Virus record (IMG/VR): IMGVR_UViG_3300018080_000583
Location: 1-24,337 of that record
From: a virus
DNA length: 24,337 nt
Strand: one strand, 5' to 3'
Made by a program: the position numbers and the translations under genes. Positions 1-6,347 of this stretch are shown here, piece after piece. The notes under the pieces were generated by a model that was not told the DNA's origin, did not search any database, and saw only the letters and a list, made by a program, of their open reading frames with translations. Within the stretch, counting starts at the first letter, position 1; each line of letters starts with the position of its first letter.

Positions 1-60
1 ATGTACCGCAACGTTTGGCGGGAATTTACGACTCTGGACTATTATATCAAACAAAAGTAG
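1..60 (+). CDS. C-terminal tail of an unidentified gene (or a 19-codon ORF)
   Basis: Frame 1 is open from the first base to a TAG at 58-60. It reads as 19 residues ending in Asp-Tyr-Tyr-Ile-Lys-Gln-Lys. The stretch uses GC-richer codons (CGC, CGG, CTG) than the phage genes downstream, so it may belong to a different gene class. The window starts exactly on an ATG, so it cannot be told whether this is a true start or an internal Met of a longer gene running in from the left. No family was recognised. In a temperate phage, the position just before the lysis gene suggests the end of the structural or tail module; that is inference. Confidence 0.3.
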   Translation: MYRNVWREFTTLDYYIKQK

Positions 61-84
61 CTTAGGTGAAATTGGATAGGATGA

Positions 85-216
85 ATGAGTAAAAAGACAT
101 TTTTATATGTTTTTAGTAACGGTCATTTTGTAGGATCAATATTAACATTTATTAATGGACACAGAAAGGCTGAGCAAGGTAGCTGCCGGATTTATCCGTG
201 CAGAGTTTCAGCTTAG
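85..216 (+). CDS. Small ORF running through repeat copy 1 (43 aa, doubtful)
   Basis: ATG at 85 follows a purine-rich GGATAGG (74-80). The frame encodes 43 residues, starting Met-Ser-Lys-Lys-Thr and ending Pro-Cys-Arg-Val-Ser-Ala with stop TAG at 214-216. The last third is encoded by the 43-nt repeat, and the same frame of repeat copy 2 also ends within one codon of the repeat (TGA). It overlaps a second ORF (155-313) in another frame; at most one is likely to be the functional product. Changes between the two repeat copies are mostly non-synonymous in this frame (Ser/Cys, Cys/Arg, Tyr/His), which argues against it. No family was recognised. Confidence 0.25.
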   Translation: MSKKTFLYVFSNGHFVGSILTFINGHRKAEQGSCRIYPCRVSA

Positions 217-313
217 TTTAATAGATGGAATATTAATGAATGATGTTTCTGAATTTTTTATTAAAAAAAGAAATATGTTTGATACTGTTGGTTTTGAAAC
301 TGAATATTTTTAA
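155..313 (+). CDS. Small ORF running through repeat copy 1 (52 aa, doubtful)
   Basis: ATG 155 to TAA 311-313 encodes 52 residues. Residues 6-19 (Leu-Ser-Lys-Val-Ala-Ala-Gly-Phe-Ile-Arg-Ala-Glu-Phe-Gln) come from the 43-nt repeat. The same frame of repeat copy 2 (ORF 19275-19376) gives the same peptide except Val to Asp. Two of the four differences between copies are synonymous here (GCT/GCC, TTT/TTC), which mildly favours this frame as the conserved one. There is no convincing ribosome binding site close to the ATG. It ends ten bases before the endolysin ribosome binding site. Function unknown. Confidence 0.3.
   Translation: MDTERLSKVAAGFIRAEFQLSLIDGILMNDVSEFFIKKRNMFDTVGFETEYF
169..211 (+). 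repeat. 43-nt GC-rich structured repeat, copy 1
   Basis: This segment matches 19298-19340 at 39 of 43 positions, in the same orientation. Its GC content is far above its surroundings. It can fold: CTGCCGGA (183-190) pairs with TCCG and GCAG (195-198, 200-203), with one bulged T at 199 and a TTTA loop. GCTGA (169-173) pairs with TCAGC (208-212) as an outer stem. It lies between the end of the left-hand gene and the endolysin. It could be a recombination site, a structured RNA element or a shared peptide-coding segment; the sequence does not settle which. Confidence 0.75.
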
Positions 314-334
314 TTAAGAAAGGTGGTGTTAAAT

Positions 335-895
335 ATGATGAATATGGAAATTGAACTTTGTATTGATATAGATAATCAAATTTATATTGATATTATAAAA
401 GAACTGAAAGAAGAAGAGGGCTTTTCACCAACTTTATATTTAGATTCTTTAGGAAATTATACTATAGGATATGGAACTAAAAGAAATTTATATGACTATG
501 AAAAAGAAAGATTAAATATTAAAAGACTATTAGATATAGTAGAAGTGTCTAAGCAGGAGGCGGAATATTTATTAATAAACGAAGTTAATGAATTAATTAA
601 AAAGTTCTTAAACTTAGAATGGTTTAGATGCAAGCCGGGAATAGTACAAAAGAATCTCATAAAATTAGCATACAATGTTGGTTTTACTGGAACACTAAAG
701 TTCAAAAAAATGATAAGAAATTTAATAACTTATAATTTTACAGGGGCTATGATAGAAATGTTGGATTCAAAACACCTAGAACAAGTAAAGGGCAGAAATA
801 TTAGATATGCTCTAGAAATTGGTTATTTAGAAAAAATAAGTATTGAAAACTCTAGAAAAATTTATGAAATATTAGAGTATCGGATTGGGAAGTGA
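335..895 (+). CDS. Endolysin, T4-lysozyme type (glycoside hydrolase family 24)
   Basis: This is predicted to cleave the beta-1,4 bond between N-acetylmuramic acid and N-acetylglucosamine in peptidoglycan, releasing phage at the end of infection. From the ATG at 335 (AGGTGG at 321-326) it is 186 residues, close to T4 lysozyme. The catalytic triad is complete and spaced as in T4: Glu28 (Glu-Glu-Gly-Phe), Asp37 (Tyr-Leu-Asp-Ser) and Thr43 (Asn-Tyr-Thr-Ile-Gly). No signal peptide is visible, so export should need a holin; none was recognised in the window and it may lie to the left. An upstream GTG (323) is possible but sits inside the ribosome binding site. The gene ends just before, or slightly overlaps, the resolvase gene. 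Confidence 0.88.
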   Translation: MMNMEIELCIDIDNQIYIDIIKELKEEEGFSPTLYLDSLGNYTIGYGTKRNLYDYEKERLNIKRLLDIVEVSKQEAEYLLINEVNELIKKFLNLEWFRCKPGIVQKNLIKLAYNVGFTGTLKFKKMIRNLITYNFTGAMIEMLDSKHLEQVKGRNIRYALEIGYLEKISIENSRKIYEILEYRIGK

Positions 896-899
896 TATT

Positions 900-1748
900 T
901 TGGAAAAAGAACCTAAACATTTAGATTTAATTAGTAGAATATTTTATAATAGGGAGTCGGAGAAGTGGGGGAAATATCGTGTAACTGAGTTTATAGAATT
1001 TAGGGGCAAAACTGAAGTTGAATATTATAAGTGTAAATTTAAAGACACTGGAAATATTATAGAAGCTCCTATAAAAACTATATTGGAAAATAAGGTTATT
1101 GATATTGACAAACAAAAGAATAATACTATTAAACATAATAGAAATTTAAAAAAGGAAATTTTAAATAAGAAAAGAGAATATAAAAAATGTGTTAAAATTT
1201 CAGGAAAAATAAAATTATTATCTTTAGATGTTAGCTCTCATTCAACTGGGTATTCAATATTTGGAGAGAAAAAATTAGTTAAATATGGTTATTTATATGA
1301 GCCTAAGAAAAAGTATGTTACAGATAGATTAAATTCTATGAAACATAAAATAATAAACGTAATTAATGAAAATGATATAAATGTCGTCTGTATAGAGGAC
1401 ATTATTTACAAAACTAAAATTAGTTTAGCTGTATTGTCTAAAGCTCAAGGAATAATATTAGATTGGTTATATGAAAATGATATTGATGTTGGAGTAGTTA
1501 GTGTTATGGAGTGGAAAAGTGCATATGATATTAATAGAAATAGTAAATATAAGGGTAAAAATAGTAGAATAGTTAGTAAAAAGAAAACCTTAGATTGTGT
1601 AAATAGAGATTTTAATTTGAAATTGGAGGATGAATTTAGTGATTATCCTAGAGATTTAAGAGAACCACCAGCTTTTGACGTGGCAGATTCTATAGCACTT
1701 GGAAAAATATTTTTAGAAAAATATATAATAAGGGTTGACAAAAACTAG
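900..1748 (+). CDS. RuvC-like Holliday junction resolvase with an N-terminal extra domain
   Basis: Predicted to resolve four-way DNA junctions during phage replication, recombination and packaging. The RNase H-fold domain occupies about residues 105-275, with four acidic metal ligands visible: Asp110 (Leu-Asp-Val-Ser-Ser with a following Thr-Gly), Glu166 (Cys-Ile-Glu-Asp), and Asp260 and Asp263 (Phe-Asp-Val-Ala-Asp-Ser). About 90 residues precede this domain. They include Lys-Tyr-Arg-Val-Thr-Glu-Phe and Phe-Lys-Asp-Thr-Gly-Asn, resembling the small beta-rich domain found at the front of some phage HNH and resolvase proteins, perhaps for DNA binding. The start is uncertain: TTG 900 is preceded by GGGAAG (888-892). 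TTG 885, in frame, would add five residues but lacks a ribosome binding site. The next promoter overlaps its 3' end. Confidence 0.8.
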   Translation: MEKEPKHLDLISRIFYNRESEKWGKYRVTEFIEFRGKTEVEYYKCKFKDTGNIIEAPIKTILENKVIDIDKQKNNTIKHNRNLKKEILNKKREYKKCVKISGKIKLLSLDVSSHSTGYSIFGEKKLVKYGYLYEPKKKYVTDRLNSMKHKIINVINENDINVVCIEDIIYKTKISLAVLSKAQGIILDWLYENDIDVGVVSVMEWKSAYDINRNSKYKGKNSRIVSKKKTLDCVNRDFNLKLEDEFSDYPRDLREPPAFDVADSIALGKIFLEKYIIRVDKN

Positions 1749-1774
1749 AAAATGTATTATACTTATGGTATAAT
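1735..1774 (+). promoter_or_regulatory. Sigma-70 promoter of the replication operon
   Basis: TTGACA (1735-1740) and TATACT (1758-1763) are separated by exactly 17 bases. A second, extended -10 (TGG followed by TATAAT, 1766-1774) lies 11 bases on. The -35 box overlaps the last codons of the resolvase gene. It points into the long operon beginning at 1834. Such a strong match suggests an early phage promoter. Confidence 0.8.
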
Positions 1775-1791
1775 TATAATAAGTTAATAAT

Positions 1792-1813
1792 TTTAACTAT
1801 GTTTATAGTTAAA
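1792..1813 (+). promoter_or_regulatory. Perfect inverted repeat downstream of the promoter (operator or leader hairpin)
   Basis: TTTAACTAT (1792-1800) and ATAGTTAAA (1805-1813) form a perfect 9-bp palindrome with a GTTT spacer. It lies about 20-30 bases after the likely transcription start and just before the ribosome binding site AGGAGG of the SSB-like gene. It could be a repressor operator or an AU-rich leader hairpin. No repressor gene was recognised in the window. Confidence 0.5.
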
Positions 1814-1833
1814 TAAAAAATAGGAGGTATAAA

Positions 1834-2934
1834 ATGGCAAAAATTAGTAATAATTTTAAGTTTGTAGGGAAATTTAAGAGTATTAAAGACGGAATAAGAG
1901 AAATTGAAAGTAAAAACAACCCTTCATGGAAGGGAAAGGAAATTGCATTCAATATAGTTACTGAAACTGGAACACAAAGAGTACTATTATTTGGCGGTGA
2001 AGATAAAACAAAACCTATAAAAACTTTTAGTAAGACTAAAAATGAAGATGGTAAAATTGTAAAATTAGAAATACCATATTCAAAAAGACTAGATCCAAAA
2101 GTAATTGAAGAAGTAGCCAACTTTAAAAAAATTAAAATTGGAGATAATGTATTTATAACAGAATATGATGCTATTAATTTTATTGAAGAGAACATTTTAG
2201 AACTAGAGGGAAAACCTATAATAGTAACTGGACAAGTTAAATTTGACGTATATAATAGTAAAATATACACAAAATACTATATGAATAATATATACACAGA
2301 ATTAAAAGATGATGTTAAAGAAGGATTTACTGGTCAACTAGCTTTATTCATAACTCCTGATACTATATCAGAAGATTATAAAAAAGGAAAAGATATAAAT
2401 TATTCATTAGTTGAAAAAGAAAGAGTAATAGTATTTAATACTTATATTGAAGAATATAATTCTGATAAAAGTACTAGAGAAGAAGTTCCTTATCTTTATA
2501 TTCCAGTTCAAACTTGTATAAAATTAAAAGACAAATTTGATTTTAATAACCCAGATCATATGAAACAACTAAAATTCAGAGTAGAAAATTTAGTTGTTAA
2601 AAAGGGAATATATGAAATTGGAATGAATTGTGAATTTATAAGGGGAGCAGAAAAAGAAGATATAAAATATGAAGATCTTACTACATGGGAAAAAAGTAGG
2701 ATTGAAAGTGGAGATACTACATTTGAGGAAATTGTTAAAAGTAAGCAAGGATACGGAGAATTTACAGAAGAAATACAATTAAAGACTTTTCATTCTAAAT
2801 ATGATGAAGGACTAATAAAAACAGAATTAGTTGAAGATGATTTAATTGATTTAACTGTAGAAGAGGTTAAGGAAGAAGTCAAAGAGGAAATGAGTAGTAA
2901 AATGGAAGACGTAGATGATGACGACTTATTTTAA
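1834..2934 (+). CDS. Phage single-stranded DNA-binding protein (SSB-like), large type
   Basis: 366 residues, about twice the length of bacterial SSB. The best clue is the C-terminus: a Glu/Asp-rich stretch followed by Asp-Val-Asp-Asp-Asp-Asp-Leu-Phe, the acidic tip with a terminal hydrophobic-Phe that SSB proteins use to recruit partners. The body has alternating beta-rich segments (for example Lys-Pro-Ile-Ile-Val-Thr-Gly-Gln-Val-Lys-Phe) compatible with OB folds. Context supports the role: it is the first gene after the operon promoter and directly precedes a RecA-fold ATPase of the Sak4 type, a pairing common in phages. ATG 1834 has AGGAGG eight bases upstream. The identification rests on the tail and context rather than a clear domain signature. 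Confidence 0.65.
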   Translation: MAKISNNFKFVGKFKSIKDGIREIESKNNPSWKGKEIAFNIVTETGTQRVLLFGGEDKTKPIKTFSKTKNEDGKIVKLEIPYSKRLDPKVIEEVANFKKIKIGDNVFITEYDAINFIEENILELEGKPIIVTGQVKFDVYNSKIYTKYYMNNIYTELKDDVKEGFTGQLALFITPDTISEDYKKGKDINYSLVEKERVIVFNTYIEEYNSDKSTREEVPYLYIPVQTCIKLKDKFDFNNPDHMKQLKFRVENLVVKKGIYEIGMNCEFIRGAEKEDIKYEDLTTWEKSRIESGDTTFEEIVKSKQGYGEFTEEIQLKTFHSKYDEGLIKTELVEDDLIDLTVEEVKEEVKEEMSSKMEDVDDDDLF

Positions 2935-2942
2935 AATAATAA

Positions 2943-2975
2943 TTTATACCCATTGTTCAAAATAGTGGGTGTAAA
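2943..2975 (+). promoter_or_regulatory. Intercistronic hairpin between the SSB-like and ATPase genes
   Basis: TTTATACCCAT (2943-2953) pairs with GTGGGTGTAAA (2965-2975) over 11 positions (two G-T pairs), around an 11-base loop. No run of T follows, so it is not a standard intrinsic terminator. It probably acts on the mRNA, as a 3' stability element or for attenuation, since the ribosome binding site AAGGAGG of the next gene begins six bases later. Confidence 0.55.
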
Positions 2976-2995
2976 TAAACCTAAGGAGGGATAAA

Positions 2996-4126
2996 ATGGC
3001 AAGAAAATATGGTAAAAAAAATATTGTTAAAGTAGACCCTTTAGCTTATAATATAGGATTGTTTGGGCTTGGAGGAATAGGTAAAACTACTTTACTAATT
3101 GAAATGTGTGAAAAATTAGTGGGTGAAGATGGATATCTACATTTCAATATAGGACGTGAAAAAGGGGTAGATGCAATACAGGGAGCTATGTCAGAAGATG
3201 TTCCAGATTGGGTTACATTTAATGATATTATAAATGATATATTAGATAATAAAGGAACTGATTATAAAGATTTAAGGGTAGTTTTATTAGATACTTTAGA
3301 TGAATTAGAAAAATTAGGAGAAAAAGAAGTTATTAGACTACATAATAAACAGCATAAAACTAAAATATCTTCTTTTAACAAAGCTTTTGGAGGATTTAAC
3401 AGACCTAGAGATATGTTAAGTGAATTAATCTTAGAATCTATAGATAAACTAAAAAGTGTAGGTGTTACTGTAATAATAGTTGGGCACGTAAAAAGGAAAA
3501 CACAAACAGACCCAGTATCTATGATAGACTATGATGTTATTACTGCAAAATGTTCTAATAGATTATTTGAAGATATTAAAACTAAACTTGATGTATTAGG
3601 CTTAGGAATTATAAAAAGAGATGTTAATACTGAAGTTATAGGTCAAAATATTGTTGGAAAAGATATTACCATAAACAATACTAAGAATGAAAAAAGAGTA
3701 ATAACTTTTAGAGACGATAATTATACAATAGAATCTAAATCTAGATTTGCTGATATAATAAATGAAATTCCGTTTGATACTAATGAGTTTATAAAAGCTA
3801 TTACAGATGCAATTGAAAAAGCCTTTAATAAAAGACCAATCGGAAAAACTTTTAAACAAGCTGAAAAGGAACAAAAGAAAGAGTTTGAGAATAAAGTAAA
3901 ACAAAATATAGAAGAAATTAAAAAACAGAAAGAATTTGAAAGACTTGGAGATAAATCAGAAATAATACAAGAGATTCGAGATTTGTTTTCTCAAGCAGAG
4001 GATGAAAAGAAGCAGTCTGTAATAGAAGCTATGAAGAAAATTGATTGTAAAAATTTTGATCTATTAGAAAATGAAGATTATGAAGTTATAGTTAATATTT
4101 TAAATTTAATTAAGGAGAGTGAATAA
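2996..4126 (+). CDS. RecA-fold ATPase, Sak4-like recombinase candidate
   Basis: 376 residues. Walker A is Gly-Leu-Gly-Gly-Ile-Gly-Lys-Thr-Thr at 24-32 and Walker B is Val-Val-Leu-Leu-Asp at 95-99, followed by Thr-Leu-Asp-Glu-Leu. A later Val-Ile-Ile-Val-Gly-His strand fits the RecA core, as in the phage Sak4 (AAA_24-type) proteins that promote strand annealing or exchange with an SSB partner. The last 110 residues are highly charged and helical (Lys/Glu-rich, about 285-345), probably a coiled coil. It follows the SSB-like gene, which supports a recombination role. A start at ATG 2996 with AAGGAGGG fits well. A helicase-loader ATPase is a less likely alternative. Confidence 0.7.
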   Translation: MARKYGKKNIVKVDPLAYNIGLFGLGGIGKTTLLIEMCEKLVGEDGYLHFNIGREKGVDAIQGAMSEDVPDWVTFNDIINDILDNKGTDYKDLRVVLLDTLDELEKLGEKEVIRLHNKQHKTKISSFNKAFGGFNRPRDMLSELILESIDKLKSVGVTVIIVGHVKRKTQTDPVSMIDYDVITAKCSNRLFEDIKTKLDVLGLGIIKRDVNTEVIGQNIVGKDITINNTKNEKRVITFRDDNYTIESKSRFADIINEIPFDTNEFIKAITDAIEKAFNKRPIGKTFKQAEKEQKKEFENKVKQNIEEIKKQKEFERLGDKSEIIQEIRDLFSQAEDEKKQSVIEAMKKIDCKNFDLLENEDYEVIVNILNLIKESE

Positions 4127-4128
4127 GT

Positions 4129-4356
4129 ATGTTAAAAGTTGTAAATGAGATAGAGGAAATAAGTGCAAGTGATGCTTTACAAATTACAAATTCTAATATG
4201 AATATTTTTGCGAGGATTAAAAAACAGGCTGAAATGGGGCAATGTAATCTAATTGTACCATCTTCTGAATATGATTATGATTTAACCTCTTTATTAATGG
4301 AATTAGGATATACTGTTAGTGAAATAGGTGGTATAGAAGTTTATATTGAGTGGTAG
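4129..4356 (+). CDS. Small hypothetical phage protein (75 aa)
   Basis: ATG 4129 lies two bases after the previous stop, with AAGGAG upstream, so it is translationally linked to the ATPase gene. The protein has an N-terminal acidic stretch, a helix around Ile-Phe-Ala-Arg-Ile-Lys-Lys-Gln-Ala, and a beta-like end (Gly-Gly-Ile-Glu-Val-Tyr-Ile-Glu-Trp). No family was recognised. Its stop codon runs into a G-rich hairpin. Confidence 0.65.
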   Translation: MLKVVNEIEEISASDALQITNSNMNIFARIKKQAEMGQCNLIVPSSEYDYDLTSLLMELGYTVSEIGGIEVYIEW

Positions 4357-4371
4357 GGGGTTAATACCCCC
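4356..4371 (+). promoter_or_regulatory. Compact GC hairpin at a gene junction
   Basis: GGGGGT and ACCCCC form a perfect 6-bp stem with a TAAT loop, beginning on the last base of a stop codon. No T tract follows. It is very GC-rich for this genome. It is likely a stable mRNA structure between two operon genes, perhaps modulating read-through or mRNA decay. Confidence 0.55.
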
Positions 4372-4397
4372 ATAATTATAAGGAATGGGTGTGTTTA

Positions 4398-4892
4398 ATG
4401 GCTAAAGTTAAATGTAAAATTACAGGTGAAAAAATAAATAAAAGTGAATCTTTTTCAGTTATAGTTGAAGGTTATAAGAATCCTTTTTATTTTAAATCTG
4501 AAAAAGAATATAATTTTTATGTTCAAGAAAAATTAGCAGAAGAAAATGTAATACTTTTATTTAATAGAATTTTAAATAAAAACAAATATTCACAACTTAG
4601 TAGAATTATTAAGAACAAATTAAAAATATGGTTAGAAGATAACTATATATATCAAGAAATTGAATTTACACTAAAACATAACTTTGAATTGCTTTCTAAT
4701 GTAAAAATAAAAGGAGAACCATATCTGGTTACTGTAATTGAAAATAAACTTCTTGAAAGTAAAGAAGTATTTCTAAAAAATAATAAAATTGAAAATAAAA
4801 AAACTAAAATAGAAATTGATGATGAAATTGAAAATAAAATAAATAAAAGTTCCTTTAAATATGAGAGGAGGGATATTACAAATTGGATCTAA
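4398..4892 (+). CDS. Hypothetical protein next to the helicase (164 aa)
   Basis: No recognised family. Residues 1-10 read Met-Ala-Lys-Val-Lys-Cys-Lys-Ile-Thr-Gly, followed by a beta-rich part (Tyr-Lys-Asn-Pro-Phe-Tyr-Phe) and a mostly helical, Lys/Glu-rich remainder ending Arg-Asp-Ile-Thr-Asn-Trp-Ile. It overlaps the helicase gene by ten bases and supplies that gene's GAGGAGGG ribosome binding site. This tight coupling makes a helicase accessory or loader role conceivable, but nothing in the sequence proves it. A GTG at 4389 would add three residues; ATG 4398 was preferred because AAGGA (4380-4384) lies too close to the GTG. Confidence 0.65.
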   Translation: MAKVKCKITGEKINKSESFSVIVEGYKNPFYFKSEKEYNFYVQEKLAEENVILLFNRILNKNKYSQLSRIIKNKLKIWLEDNYIYQEIEFTLKHNFELLSNVKIKGEPYLVTVIENKLLESKEVFLKNNKIENKKTKIEIDDEIENKINKSSFKYERRDITNWI

Positions 4893-6328
4893 AAATTGTT
4901 GAAAGTAATTTTATATTTTCTATCTATAAAGACTTAGAACTATTTGATGAAGTAGAAAATACTATTACATTGGATGATTTTGAACTAAAGGAGTCTAAAT
5001 TATATTATAGTATATTAGTTAACATGATAAAACAGAGATATGAAAGTATAGATGAAGTGTCACTAGAAAACTATTTATCGGATAAGCCTGCTACTAAAGA
5101 ATTATTTGATAAATACGGAGGATATAATACCATAGAAGAAATAAAATTAATAGTAAACATAAAGAATTTCGAAAAATATAAAGACGACCTTTTAAAAAAT
5201 AACGTTCTAAAGAAATTAAAAAGTATTGGATTTGATGTTTCAGATAAAAAGTTTTTAGAGATGTCTTCTAATGATATATATGACTTTTACGAACACCAAT
5301 TAAACGATGTGTTTATAAAAGTAGAAAAAAGCTCTAAAATTGAAAATTTTGAACTGACTGAAAAATATCTTGATCTATTAGATTCTGGAATTGGTATTGG
5401 AGCTAGTATTGCACAGATTTCACCAAGATTAAATTACCTCTTAGCAGGATTAAGAACTAAAGAAGTTGGAGTTATAGCTGGAATTAGTGGTGCTGGTAAA
5501 AGTAGTTTAATGACATATGGATTTATTTTACCCCTAGTTAAACAGAAAATAGAATGTTGTTTAATTAGTAATGAAATGTTAATAAATAAATTTCTAGATA
5601 TGACCATTTGTAGTGTTTTATATGATGAATTTCATTATTATAAAATAACTCGTAAAAGACTAAAAGCAGGTAACTTTAATAAAGAAGAAAAGGAAATGTT
5701 AAAGAAAGCACAAGATTTTATAAATATAAATTATAAACCTTATTTAAAATTTGTAAGAATGAACTCACAAAAAAATGAAGAAACTTTTAAAATTTTAAAA
5801 AAACTATCTAGAGAAGGAGTTAAATTTTTTTTCTATGATGTGTTTAAAGCCGATGATATGTCGGATAGGGCATATATTGGAGAAATGGTTCAATTTTCAA
5901 AAAATATATCTGAATTAGTAGTAAAATTAGATATAGGATTTGTAATGACACAACAAATAGCGTCTTATAAAGAGAATGTTAGATATTTAAGTAGAGGTTG
6001 TTTATCTGGTTCAAAACAAATAATAGAAACAGTTGATTTTCTATTATTAATGAGGTATGTATGGGATGATGAGTATATGGACGAAAAATATGATATTACT
6101 CCATATAATTTTAAAAAAGATTCAAATGGAAATTATATGAAAGATGATAAAAAACATGCAGTTAAGGAAATAGTAGAATTAGATCGTGATAATAGAAATT
6201 TTTTACTATTTTGTGATAAAAATAGAAATGGAGAAGATAAGGAAGTAATAGTTTATAAACAAATAGGAAATTATAATATATGGAGGGAATTAGCTTTTGC
6301 TAACGTATCTTATGTAAATAGACAATAA
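4883..6328 (+). CDS. Replicative DNA helicase, DnaB/T7 gp4 helicase family
   Basis: 481 residues from TTG 4883 (GAGGAGGG ten bases upstream). An N-terminal helical domain (about 1-150) precedes the RecA-type motor. Walker A is Gly-Ile-Ser-Gly-Ala-Gly-Lys-Ser (200-207). Then come Ile-Ser-Asn-Glu-Met (the Glu of motif H1a), Walker B Phe-Phe-Phe-Tyr-Asp with Asp319, and a Met-Thr-Gln-Gln-Ile sensor-like segment. It should unwind the fork 5' to 3' and work with the primase encoded next door. There is no intein in this copy. The separation of helicase and primase into two adjacent genes matches many Gram-positive phages. Confidence 0.88.
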   Translation: MDLKIVESNFIFSIYKDLELFDEVENTITLDDFELKESKLYYSILVNMIKQRYESIDEVSLENYLSDKPATKELFDKYGGYNTIEEIKLIVNIKNFEKYKDDLLKNNVLKKLKSIGFDVSDKKFLEMSSNDIYDFYEHQLNDVFIKVEKSSKIENFELTEKYLDLLDSGIGIGASIAQISPRLNYLLAGLRTKEVGVIAGISGAGKSSLMTYGFILPLVKQKIECCLISNEMLINKFLDMTICSVLYDEFHYYKITRKRLKAGNFNKEEKEMLKKAQDFININYKPYLKFVRMNSQKNEETFKILKKLSREGVKFFFYDVFKADDMSDRAYIGEMVQFSKNISELVVKLDIGFVMTQQIASYKENVRYLSRGCLSGSKQIIETVDFLLLMRYVWDDEYMDEKYDITPYNFKKDSNGNYMKDDKKHAVKEIVELDRDNRNFLLFCDKNRNGEDKEVIVYKQIGNYNIWRELAFANVSYVNRQ

Positions 6329-6347
6329 TAATAAGTTGGTGTATTCT

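Noticed and set aside
1-60. Variable-protein tail of a diversity-generating retroelement
   Set aside because: The GC-rich C-terminal codons raised the idea, but there is no reverse transcriptase and no template repeat in the window.
1809-2270. Minus-strand ORF of 153 codons opposite the SSB-like gene
   Set aside because: It is an antisense shadow of a well-supported gene, with no ribosome binding site or promoter. The same holds for the other minus-strand frames in the window.
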